DNA of 64,000 nucleotides from WRMS01 sp038562165 (GTDB lineage: Bacteria; Bacillota; Peptococcia; DRI-13; UBA5745): the NCBI GenBank assembly GCA_038562165.1, contig JBCFAO010000015.1:13348-77347 (forward strand). Reading direction: 5' to 3'. Below, in pieces: positions 51,416 to 59,582 of this stretch; position 1 is the stretch's first letter; the number at the start of each line of letters is the position of its first letter. Below the pieces are notes generated by a model. It made no database searches. It saw only the letters and a program-made list of their open reading frames with translations, and had not been told where the DNA came from. The position numbers and the translations under genes are program-made.

Positions 51416-52168
51416 TTACCTCCCTACTGTTGTTCCGATTTTTTCTCCCATAGCAGCCTTTAAGATATTTCCTTTTTCCAAAATACTAAAAACAATAATA
51501 GGAATATGGTTGTCCATGCATAAGCTGAGAGCTGTGGAGTCCATTACCTTCAGACCCTGATTTAATGCTTCAATGTAGGTCAATACTTCAAATTTGACGG
51601 CTTGAGAATTTACCATCGGATCACAGTCATAGACTCCGTCCACCTTCTTGGCCATTAAAATGACCTCGGCTTCAATTTCCGCCGCCCGCAATGCTGCTGT
51701 CGTATCGGTGGAGAAAAAGGGGTTGCCGGTGCCGGCGGCGAAAATCACCACCCGGCCTTTTTCCAAATGGCGTATAGCCCGGCGGCGGATATAGGTTTCC
51801 GCCACCTGCCTCATCTCGATAGCCGATACTACCCGGGTATCCACACCTTCTGCTTCCAATGCATCCTGTAATGCCAAAGCATTAATACAGGTGGCCAGCA
51901 TTCCCATGTAATCGGCGGTGGCTCTATCCATGCCCCGCTGGCTGCCGGCCACACCCCGCCAGATATTGCCGCCGCCCACAACAATGGCCGTTTGGACGCC
52001 TATAGCCATTAATTCTTTCACTTGCTGAGCAATGGATTCCAATGTTACGTGAGCCAAGCCAAAGGGCTGGTCTCCCGCCAATGCCTCACCGCTTAATTTG
52101 ATTACCGCCCTTTTATATTTAGGCTCCTTCGCTGTCAAATCAGCTTTTACCTCATCATTGCCGTCCAT
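51416..52168 (-). CDS. pyrH: UMP kinase
   Basis: Hexameric amino-acid-kinase-fold enzyme phosphorylating UMP. YKRAVIKLSGEALAG, GGGNIWRG and GTGNPFFSTDTTAALRA are intact. It has an N-terminal extension of about 17 charged residues. It follows tsf after a terminator. Confidence 0.97.
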   Translation of the reverse strand: MDGNDEVKADLTAKEPKYKRAVIKLSGEALAGDQPFGLAHVTLESIAQQVKELMAIGVQTAIVVGGGNIWRGVAGSQRGMDRATADYMGMLATCINALALQDALEAEGVDTRVVSAIEMRQVAETYIRRRAIRHLEKGRVVIFAAGTGNPFFSTDTTAALRAAEIEAEVILMAKKVDGVYDCDPMVNSQAVKFEVLTYIEALNQGLKVMDSTALSLCMDNHIPIIVFSILEKGNILKAAMGEKIGTTVGR

Positions 52169-52182
52169 TAGCTGCCTCCTCG

Positions 52183-52218
52183 TTTTTTAAAAAAGAGAAC
52201 ACGATACTGGTGTTCTCT
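52183..52218 (-). terminator. Terminator of tsf
   Basis: AGAGAACAC/GTGTTCTCT (52194-52202, 52210-52218) is a perfect 9-bp stem with a 7-nt loop, followed on the minus strand by TTTTTTAAAA. Confidence 0.88.
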
Positions 52219-52250
52219 TTGTCTTTATTGTCACGAAGGAATGAATGATA

Positions 52251-52895
52251 TTATTTGAGTTGAGCCATGACTTCTTCAGCAAAGTTGTCCTTTTTCTTCT
52301 CCAGGCCCTCGCCCAGCTCATAGCGCACAAAACGGCGAACGTTGATGTTCTCACCGATGGTAGCGATTTTCTCTACCAGGAGCTGATTAATGGTCTTGTC
52401 GGGATCTTTAATGAAGGGCTGCTCCAAAAGGCAAATTTCTTTAAAGAACTTGTCAATTCTGCCCACGATCATCTTTTCTACAACATTGGCAGGTTTTCCT
52501 TCATTTAGGGCCTGGGAAGTGAAAATTTCTTTTTCTTTTTCCACCACATCGGCAGGTACATCTTCCCGGCGTACAAACTCGGGCTTGGAAGCGGCAATCT
52601 GCATGCAGATGTCCTTGGCCAAGCCTTTGAACTCGTCGGTTTTGGCCACAAAGTCCGTTTCGCAGTTGAGCTCCAGCAAAACGCCGATACGGCCGCCGCC
52701 GTGAATATAGGACTCACAAAGGCCCTCGGCAGCAATACGGCCGGATTTTTTGGCTGCGGCAGCCAGGCCTTTTTCTCTCAGGTATTCAATGGCTTTTTCT
52801 ACATCGCCATTTTTTTCGTTCAGGGCATTTTTGCAATCCAGCATACCGGCTCCGGTACGCTCTCTCAATTCTTTAACCATTGCAGATGTAATCAT
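52251..52895 (-). CDS. tsf: Elongation factor Ts
   Basis: Nucleotide exchange factor for EF-Tu. The start ATG at 52895 has AAGGAGGATACCTATAG upstream. It has ELRERTGAGMLDCKNAL and the dimerisation core ELNCETDFVAKTDEF. At 214 aa it is the short form, lacking part of the second core subdomain found in the roughly 290-aa proteins. Confidence 0.96.
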   Translation of the reverse strand: MITSAMVKELRERTGAGMLDCKNALNEKNGDVEKAIEYLREKGLAAAAKKSGRIAAEGLCESYIHGGGRIGVLLELNCETDFVAKTDEFKGLAKDICMQIAASKPEFVRREDVPADVVEKEKEIFTSQALNEGKPANVVEKMIVGRIDKFFKEICLLEQPFIKDPDKTINQLLVEKIATIGENINVRRFVRYELGEGLEKKKDNFAEEVMAQLK

Positions 52896-52933
52896 GCTAT
52901 AGGTATCCTCCTTGCTTGTCATCATCGCTTTTC

Positions 52934-52963
52934 AAAAAAAGGGCAGGGGCTTATCCCCCGCCC
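52934..52963 (-). terminator. Terminator between rpsB and tsf
   Basis: GGGC-GGGG and CCCC-GCCC (52941-52963) form a stem with a 5-nt loop, followed on the minus strand by seven T. It lies after the hairpin array and 39 nt before tsf, so it would attenuate tsf relative to rpsB. Confidence 0.85.
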
Positions 52964-52976
52964 GGTTTGGCAGTTT

Positions 52977-53143
52977 ATACTATTCTGCGATTAAAATATC
53001 GAATATTTTAATCTGGCAATTCTTGATTGCCACTGCGCCAGAGGCGCAGGCAGAATGGCATATATACTAATATGCGTGGGCCTCTGCCCACTGCCGCACT
53101 TTGTGCGGCAAATTAAAACCTCGTTTTAATTGCAGATTAGTAT
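52977..53143. repeat. 167-bp array of seven consecutive hairpins between rpsB and tsf
   Basis: Outer arms ATACTATTCTGC (52977-52988) and GCAGATTAGTAT (53132-53143) match at 11 of 12. Inside, in order: an 11-bp stem with CGA loop (52989-53013), 7 bp (53014-53032), 7 bp with AGA loop (53033-53049), 6 bp (53058-53075), 6 bp with CTCT loop (53076-53091), 8 bp with TTT loop (53092-53110) and 9 bp with CTC loop (53111-53131). All stems are perfect. Confidence 0.85.
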
Positions 53144-53162
53144 TATGTCCGGTTTTGGACTG

Positions 53163-53906
53163 TTACATCGCTTCCTCAGCAGCCATAGCTGCCGCTTCCA
53201 TCATTTGGGCCTCTTCGGCAGCCTGGCCCTGGTTGGCCTCTAAAACGGCGTCAGCCATTTTGGCAGCCAGGAGCTTTACGGCCCGGATAGCGTCGTCGTT
53301 GCCGGGAATAACATAATCGATCTCATCAGGATCGCAGTTGGTATCCACGATAGCAACAATAGGAATACCTAAACGATGGCACTCTGCAATGGCAATGTGC
53401 TCTTTCCGGGGATCAATGACGAAAATAGCGCCGGGCAAGCCGGGCATATCTTTGATACCGCCCAGAAAACGCTCCAGTTTTTCCATCTCACCTTTAAGTT
53501 TTGCCACTTCTTTCTTGGGCAATACATCAAAAGTGCCGTTTTCCTCCATTTTTTCCAGCTCTTTAAGACGCTGGATCCGCTTTTGGATGGTGGGGTAGTT
53601 GGTCAAGGTACCGCCCAGCCATCTCTCATTTACGTAAAACATACCGCAACGCTCAGCTTCTTCCTTAACGGTCTCCTGAGCCTGCTTTTTGGTGCCTACG
53701 AACATGATATGCTTGCCTTCAGTAACTGTGGCACGGATAAATTCGTAAGCTTCATCAACTTTCTTTACGGTCTTCTGCAGATCGATAATATAGATACCGT
53801 TTCTCTCCGTAAAGATGTATGGGGCCATTTTGGGGCACCATCTGCGGGTCTGATGACCAAAGTGCACACCTGCTTCCAATAATTGTTTCATGGAAATAAC
53901 GCCCAT
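53163..53906 (-). CDS. rpsB: 30S ribosomal protein S2
   Basis: 247-aa protein of the 30S body and partner of S1. It starts MGVISMKQLLEAGVHFGHQTRRW from the ATG with AAGGAGGTGTTCGT before it. The open frame runs up to 54065, but that part is leader and promoter. HNIHIIDL-like YIIDLQKTV, DTNCDPDEIDYVIPGNDDAIR and the Ala/Glu-rich C-terminus are normal. The roughly 137-nt leader may host S2 autoregulation. Confidence 0.98.
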   Translation of the reverse strand: MGVISMKQLLEAGVHFGHQTRRWCPKMAPYIFTERNGIYIIDLQKTVKKVDEAYEFIRATVTEGKHIMFVGTKKQAQETVKEEAERCGMFYVNERWLGGTLTNYPTIQKRIQRLKELEKMEENGTFDVLPKKEVAKLKGEMEKLERFLGGIKDMPGLPGAIFVIDPRKEHIAIAECHRLGIPIVAIVDTNCDPDEIDYVIPGNDDAIRAVKLLAAKMADAVLEANQGQAAEEAQMMEAAAMAAEEAM

Positions 53907-54050
53907 ACGAACACCTCCTTCAATTTTTGTTTTTCTCCGGCAACAGGGGATTTCTCCGCTGCCGAAGCCTCCGCCTTCTTCAACCCGGCGCGCCACCCTT
54001 ACGGGCACTTGGCTTTCGGTCCAAAGACGTGTGGATTTACACCGCTGGTT

Positions 54051-54090
54051 ATTATAACGCATCAATAGAAAAAATTCAAGGGGTTTGAAT
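54051..54090 (-). promoter_or_regulatory. Promoter of rpsB (palindromic repeat family, copy D)
   Basis: On the minus strand TTGAAT (54074-54079), exactly 17 nt and TATAAT (54051-54056). The -35 sits in an AAATTCAA/TTGAATTT hairpin and the spacer TTTTTCTATTGATGCGT is nearly the one at rpsO. The outer arms are missing. It begins only 5 nt from the codY stop. Confidence 0.75.
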
Positions 54091-54094
54091 TTAT

Positions 54095-54889
54095 TTATCT
54101 GTTTTTGCGCCTTTTTTCTAATTCTTCAAGAAGGTTGTCATTGAGGATCCGGATATAAGTGCCTTTCATCCCCAAGGATTTCGTCTCAATAACGCCGGCG
54201 CTCTCGAATTTCCGTAAGGCGTTGACAATTACGGATCTGGTAATGCCTACCCGGTCGGCTATCTTGCTGGCCACCAATAAGGCCTCTTTGCCGTTAAGCT
54301 CTTCAAAAATGTGCTCTATAGCCTCTTGTTCGGAATAAGACAAAGTTCCGATAGCAATCTGAACGGCTGCCTTCTGTCTGGCCTCTTCCTCAATTCTCTC
54401 AGAACGGGCCCTCAAAATTTCCATGCCGATCACCATGGCGCCGTATTCTGCCAGAATCGTGTCCTCATAGTCAAATTCCTGCTTATCGAACTTCGTTAAT
54501 ACCAGCGTGCCCTGACGCTGACCGCTGACAATGATGGGTACGATAGTCGTTACTTTCCCCTCATAATTGCAGCCGTCCCCGATGTCATCCAGTACACAGT
54601 CTTTGCGTTCACTATGCATATTTAAAGCTGTCTGCGGCACCCGCAGCAAGGCTTCATTGTGGCTTTCCGTAATAGCGCCGTTATTGGCAAAAAAGCTTTC
54701 CAATGCCGGACAGCCAAACTCATCCATAAACGAATAGCCCAAAAGGTGACCGCTTCTGCCGGCTATATAAATGTTGGCATTGATTAAATCCCCCAGCACC
54801 CTTGCCATTTCCGTAAACTCCACCGGATGACCCGAAGCCTTTTGCAATAACTTGTTTAATGTCCTGGACTTTTCCAATAAATTTTTCAT
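54095..54889 (-). CDS. codY: GTP- and branched-chain-amino-acid-sensing repressor CodY
   Basis: Global nutritional regulator of Firmicutes. It has an N-terminal GAF domain (residues 1-155) for BCAA, a linker helix, and a C-terminal winged HTH with SKIADRVGITRSVIVNALRK. 264 aa. The ribosome site is GGCAGGAGG. clpQY, usually between xerC and codY, is missing. I did not find a convincing CodY box (AATTTTCWGAAAATT) in the gaps of the window. Confidence 0.97.
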   Translation of the reverse strand: MKNLLEKSRTLNKLLQKASGHPVEFTEMARVLGDLINANIYIAGRSGHLLGYSFMDEFGCPALESFFANNGAITESHNEALLRVPQTALNMHSERKDCVLDDIGDGCNYEGKVTTIVPIIVSGQRQGTLVLTKFDKQEFDYEDTILAEYGAMVIGMEILRARSERIEEEARQKAAVQIAIGTLSYSEQEAIEHIFEELNGKEALLVASKIADRVGITRSVIVNALRKFESAGVIETKSLGMKGTYIRILNDNLLEELEKRRKNR

Positions 54890-55073
54890 CTAATATTCCT
54901 CCTGCCTTCAGCCTTATTTATTATAATCATTAACCTATTGGCTATCCCTTGCTTTCGCATATGGATAACAGTATTATTGAGATATTTTTTTTATCTGTAC
55001 TCCAGTATATGAGATATTTCTCTTAAGTGCAAGAAAAGATTTTAGAATTATATCTATTTTCTTATTCTTTCTG

Positions 55074-55979
55074 CTATTTTGCCCTGGGATGGGCATAATG
55101 GTAAACTTTTTTCAGTTTTGTTCGAGAAACATGGGTATAAATCTGTGTAGACGAAATACGCCTGTGGCCCAAAAGCTCCTGCACCACTCTCAGATCTGCT
55201 CCATTATCCAGCAAATGGGTGGCAAAGCTATGGCGAAAGCCGTGGGGCGACAGTATTTCTTTTGCTCCCGTTTGCAGGCAGTATTTATGTACGATATCTC
55301 GTACAGCCCGGTCCGTCAGGGAGCCCCCCCGCAAATTTAAAAATATGCTCTTAACTCCCGTTTTCTGCCGTTTATCTTGGGTAATATCTCTATACATTTT
55401 AAGGTATTTTACAGCAAAACTGCTTAAAGGCGCCATTCTCTGTCTGCCGCCTTTGCCGGATACCCTGGCCCAATTCGCTGCAAAATCCACATCCTCCAAA
55501 GTCAGTCCCACCAGCTCCGATACCCGTAAACCGCTGCCATAAAGGACTTCCATAATAGCCCGGTCTCTTATCCCTCCTTCCGTACTTTCATCGGGAGCCT
55601 CAATTACCCGAATAATTTCGTTTAAGTCCAGATAATGAGGCAATTTTTTGGGCAACTTTCCCATAGCCAAGTCTTGTAAGGGATTGTCTTGTAAATACCT
55701 TTTGCGCAGCATAAATTTGTAAAAGCTTTTCATTGCTGCTAAATGGCGGTTTATCGTGGATCGGGACCGCCCTTTTTGATTCATATAATACAAATATTTG
55801 CGAACCGTATTCTCGGTGATATTTTCAACTTCCAGCAGGGAAATATCCTGTCCCTGCTCTTCCAGCCAGCCCAAAAAGCTGTTCCAATCTTTACTGTAAG
55901 ATAAGAGGGTTAACGGCGACAGGTTTTTTTCATCCTGAAGATAAAAATAGAACTGGTCTAAAGCTTGAGCCAGCTTCAT
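55074..55979 (-). CDS. xerC: Tyrosine recombinase XerC
   Basis: Site-specific recombinase resolving chromosome dimers at dif with XerD. It has an N-terminal SAM-like core-binding domain and a C-terminal catalytic domain with YGSGLRVSEL, HGFRHSFATHLL, LGHRRISST and the nucleophile tyrosine in QIYTHVS. 301 aa. The position upstream of codY matches B. subtilis codV, so this is the housekeeping copy rather than an integrase of the accessory regions. Confidence 0.94.
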   Translation of the reverse strand: MKLAQALDQFYFYLQDEKNLSPLTLLSYSKDWNSFLGWLEEQGQDISLLEVENITENTVRKYLYYMNQKGRSRSTINRHLAAMKSFYKFMLRKRYLQDNPLQDLAMGKLPKKLPHYLDLNEIIRVIEAPDESTEGGIRDRAIMEVLYGSGLRVSELVGLTLEDVDFAANWARVSGKGGRQRMAPLSSFAVKYLKMYRDITQDKRQKTGVKSIFLNLRGGSLTDRAVRDIVHKYCLQTGAKEILSPHGFRHSFATHLLDNGADLRVVQELLGHRRISSTQIYTHVSRTKLKKVYHYAHPRAK

Positions 55980-56021
55980 TTTTTATATCCCTTCTTTTCT
56001 GCTCTTTTCACGCGTATTTCT

Positions 56022-57362
56022 TTATGAGCCTTCGCTCCATTTGGCCTCTGCCAAAAAAGTGCTTAAAGACTTAAGGGCCCGGTCGGCCATCATTTGACTT
56101 CTTAGTTTTTTGTCTTTTGGGGCCGGCTCTAAAGGCGGCATCAAACCGAAGTTGACGTTCATTGGCTGAAAGTGCTTCGGCTCGGCAGTGACAATATAAT
56201 TGAGCAAAGCGCCTATAGCCGTATCCAAAGGAAATGTCACCGTCTCTCTTTCCCAATAAGCCAAAGCAGTGTTGATTCCCATGGCAAGGCCGGAAGCGGC
56301 AGATTCTACATAGCCCTCCACTCCCGTCATTTGTCCGGCCACAAAAACATTTTTTTTGGCTTTTAACCGGCCGTCAGCCTCCAGCAGACAAGGAGAATTT
56401 AAAAAAGTGTTGCGGTGAACCATGCCGTAACGGACAAATTCTGCATTAGCCAAGGCAGGGATCAACCGGAAAACCCGTCTTTGCTCCGGGCGGGTCAAAC
56501 GGGTTTGGAAGCCTACCATATTCATCAGCGTCAAAGCCCGGTCATCCTGCCGCAATTGTACTACGGCATAAGGCCGCCGGCCATCCCGGGGATCGGTTAA
56601 GCCTACAGGCTTCATGGTGCCAAACAACAGGGTCTTAGGCCCCCGGCGGGCCAAAACCTCCACCGGCATACAGCCCTCAAAGAACCGCTCTTTCTCAAAC
56701 TCCCTGGCCGGCGTCACCTGAGCTTCGATCAGGGCTTCATAAAACTGCTGATACTCCTCTTTGCTCAAAGGACAATTAAAATAATCCTTCTCCCCTTTAT
56801 CATAACGGGAAGCCCAAAAACCTTTAGTCTGGTCCAAGGATTCCACTGCAACCAAGGGAGCGGCAGCATCGTAAAAATAAAGTTGCTCAGAACTATTTAA
56901 TTCCTGTAAATAGCTTGCCAGATCCGGACTGGTCAGGGGACCGCTGGCCAGCAGCGTAATCCCTTCCTCAGGCAGGCGGCAAACCTCTTCCCGCTTTACC
57001 TCAATCAAAGGATGGGCCAGGACCCGATCGGTTACCATTTGGGAAAAGCCCAGTCTGTCTACGGCCAGGGCTTCACCGGCCGGCAGCCGGCAAGCATCGG
57101 CGCACTCCATAATCAGAGAGCCCAGCCGCCGCATTTCCTCTTTCAACAAACCTACAGCATTCGTTAGGCCTGCTGCCCGCAAGGAATTGCTGCAAACCAG
57201 CTCCGCAAAACGGTCCGTATGATGGGCAGGGGTGTTTTTTACCGGCCTCATTTCATATAAAGTCACCGGTATGCCCCGCCGGGCTAATTGCCAAGCGCCT
57301 TCGCAGCCTGCCAGTCCCGCGCCTATAACGGTTACCCCAGAGATTTTCTTCAATGTGTTCAC
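56022..57362 (-). CDS. trmFO: tRNA (uracil-54,C5)-methyltransferase, folate-dependent
   Basis: FAD- and methylenetetrahydrofolate-dependent enzyme making T54 in tRNA. The FAD fold is VIGAGLAGCEGAWQLARRG, with ELVCSNSLRA and a C-terminal GQMTGVEGYVES block. 446 aa. It starts 6 nt after topA, so they are co-transcribed. Confidence 0.97.
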   Translation of the reverse strand: MNTLKKISGVTVIGAGLAGCEGAWQLARRGIPVTLYEMRPVKNTPAHHTDRFAELVCSNSLRAAGLTNAVGLLKEEMRRLGSLIMECADACRLPAGEALAVDRLGFSQMVTDRVLAHPLIEVKREEVCRLPEEGITLLASGPLTSPDLASYLQELNSSEQLYFYDAAAPLVAVESLDQTKGFWASRYDKGEKDYFNCPLSKEEYQQFYEALIEAQVTPAREFEKERFFEGCMPVEVLARRGPKTLLFGTMKPVGLTDPRDGRRPYAVVQLRQDDRALTLMNMVGFQTRLTRPEQRRVFRLIPALANAEFVRYGMVHRNTFLNSPCLLEADGRLKAKKNVFVAGQMTGVEGYVESAASGLAMGINTALAYWERETVTFPLDTAIGALLNYIVTAEPKHFQPMNVNFGLMPPLEPAPKDKKLRSQMMADRALKSLSTFLAEAKWSEGS

Positions 57363-57368
57363 CCTTTT

Positions 57369-59495
57369 TTATTCGTCTTCAGCCTTTTCTTCAGCTATGT
57401 GCCGATAAGTACATTTTTCATCGCTGCAGACAATTTTTGTTTCTGTTTTTGTGGGCTTTTTCACCAACGCTTTGCCGCAAAGGGGGCATAGCTGGCCCGT
57501 AGGCTCATACCAGGAGGTAAAATCACATTCCGGAAACAAGCTGCAGCCGTAAAACTTTTTCTTGCGTTTCGTCTGCCGTACCACTACATCGCCTTTGCCG
57601 CATTTGGGGCATTTGATTTCCTTTAGCGTGTTTAATATTGGTTTAGTATTGCGGCACTCGGGAAAACCGGGGCAGGCAAGGAACTTGCCATAGCGCCCAT
57701 GCTTGATAACCATATTGCGTCCGCATTTTTCGCAGATGACGTCGGTGACTTCATCGGTAAGCTCCACGTGGCCGATTTTAGCTTCGGCTTCTTCCAGTTC
57801 TTTGATGAAGGGATGATAAAAATCGTAAATGATTTCTTTCCAGCGGCTGTCCCCTTCTTCAATATCATCCAGTTGTTTTTCCATGTTGGCTGTAAATTCC
57901 CTGTCGATGATATTGGGGAAGTGCTGCTTTAACAGGTCCACAACCAAACCGCCCAGTTCTGTGGGCAGGAACATTTTTTTCTCTTTCAGTACGTAGCCCC
58001 TGGTTACGATGGTATCGATAGTGGGAGCATAGGTACTGGGCCGGCCCACACCGAGTTCTTCCAAGGCTTTGATCAGCGACGCCTCCGTAAACCGGGGGGG
58101 CGGCTGAGTGAAATTTTGTTTTTCCTGCCATTTTTTCAAGGGCAGCTTTTCTCCCTCTGTCAGGACAGGCAAAACCACGGCGCTTTCTTCCTCGCCTTCT
58201 CCCTCAGTACCTGTGGCCTTAGCGTCTTTCCCTTCCTCATATAAGCGGGTAAAGCCGGGGAAAGTGACGATAATACCGGTGCTGCGGAAGGTGTAATTTT
58301 TCACTTGGAAATCTGCCGTAGTAACATCCTGCTCCAGGGAAGCCATTTGGGAAGCCAGAAAACGCTCCCAAATCAACTTATATAGCTTGTATTGTTCCGC
58401 CGTCAGAAAAGGCTTTACTGATTCGGGGCTGCGATGGACGGAACTGGGCCGGATACCTTCGTGAGCATCCTGAATTTTGCCTTTTTTGCTGTATACCCGG
58501 GGCGTCTTAGGACGATAGTTGCTGCCATAGGTCTTTTCGATATACTCCAGGGCCTCCGTCTGAGCTTCCTCGCTGATTCTGGTGGAATCCGTACGGATAT
58601 AGGTGATCAAACCTACCGTTCCTTCTTCCTTGCTCAGGTCTAAACCCTCATATAGCTGCTGGGCAACCATCATCGTACGCTTAGCCGTAAAGTTAAATTT
58701 GCGGAAAGCCTCTTGCTGCAAGCTGCTGGTAGTAAAGGGCGGAGATGGATTACGGGTTTGAGCCTTCGTTTTTACGGATTTGACCGTAAAAGGCTCATCA
58801 GCTACATCACTTTTTACCTTCTCAACCTCGGCGGCAGTGCCTAAACGGGCTTTTTTGCCGTCGATCTGGTGAAGGCGGGAGAAAAATTGCTCTTTTTCTT
58901 TGGCCAGCTTGGCTTTGAGCTCCCAATATTCCTCGGGTATAAAGTCCTGGACTTCTTTTTCTCTATCGCAAATCAAGCGTAAGGCTACGGACTGCACCCG
59001 GCCTGCCGATAAGCCTTTCCTGACTTTTTTCCATAATAAAGGGCTCAGCTTATAGCCCACGATTCTGTCTAATACCCTTCTGGCCTGCTGGGCTTCCACC
59101 CGGTGAATATCGATGGGCCTGGGATGTTTTACCGCATCTTCTACGGTTTTCTTAGTAATCTCATTGAATTCGATGCGGCATTTTTTTTGGGTATCCAACT
59201 GTAAAAGCTCCCCCAAATGCCAGGCGATTGCTTCCCCTTCCCGGTCAGGGTCTGTGGCCAGCAAGACGTGATCGCTTTTTTGTGCCATAGATTTTAATTC
59301 CTGAACCAGCTCGCCCTTACCCCTGATGGTAATGTACTTTAAAGCCAAATCATTATCCATATCGATGCCGAACTGGCTTTTGGGCAAATCCCGGACATGG
59401 CCCATACAAGCCTTCACGGTATATTTTTTTCCCAAGAATTTACCTATGGTTTTCGCCTTTGCCGGTGACTCCACTACAACTAAGGTTTTCGACAT
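57369..59495 (-). CDS. topA: DNA topoisomerase I
   Basis: Type IA enzyme relaxing negative supercoils. The Toprim domain has VVESPAKAKTIGKFLG and DPDREGEAIAW. The active-site tyrosine is in GLITYIRTDSTR. Three C-terminal four-cysteine zinc ribbons start at CEKCGRNM, CPKCGKGD and CPLCGKAL. 708 aa is normal. Confidence 0.98.
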   Translation of the reverse strand: MSKTLVVVESPAKAKTIGKFLGKKYTVKACMGHVRDLPKSQFGIDMDNDLALKYITIRGKGELVQELKSMAQKSDHVLLATDPDREGEAIAWHLGELLQLDTQKKCRIEFNEITKKTVEDAVKHPRPIDIHRVEAQQARRVLDRIVGYKLSPLLWKKVRKGLSAGRVQSVALRLICDREKEVQDFIPEEYWELKAKLAKEKEQFFSRLHQIDGKKARLGTAAEVEKVKSDVADEPFTVKSVKTKAQTRNPSPPFTTSSLQQEAFRKFNFTAKRTMMVAQQLYEGLDLSKEEGTVGLITYIRTDSTRISEEAQTEALEYIEKTYGSNYRPKTPRVYSKKGKIQDAHEGIRPSSVHRSPESVKPFLTAEQYKLYKLIWERFLASQMASLEQDVTTADFQVKNYTFRSTGIIVTFPGFTRLYEEGKDAKATGTEGEGEEESAVVLPVLTEGEKLPLKKWQEKQNFTQPPPRFTEASLIKALEELGVGRPSTYAPTIDTIVTRGYVLKEKKMFLPTELGGLVVDLLKQHFPNIIDREFTANMEKQLDDIEEGDSRWKEIIYDFYHPFIKELEEAEAKIGHVELTDEVTDVICEKCGRNMVIKHGRYGKFLACPGFPECRNTKPILNTLKEIKCPKCGKGDVVVRQTKRKKKFYGCSLFPECDFTSWYEPTGQLCPLCGKALVKKPTKTETKIVCSDEKCTYRHIAEEKAEDE

Positions 59496-59582
59496 ACCCT
59501 CACCTACTCAGTCTTAATAAATTTCTGTGGCTTTTCTCACTTCTCGTTTCTCTTCTATCATTTTAAACCAGACTTCTATTTC

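Noticed and set aside
53907..54065. Longer N-terminus for S2
   Set aside because: The extension runs over the promoter and leader. The ATG at 53906 has a perfect AAGGAGG and matches the family start.
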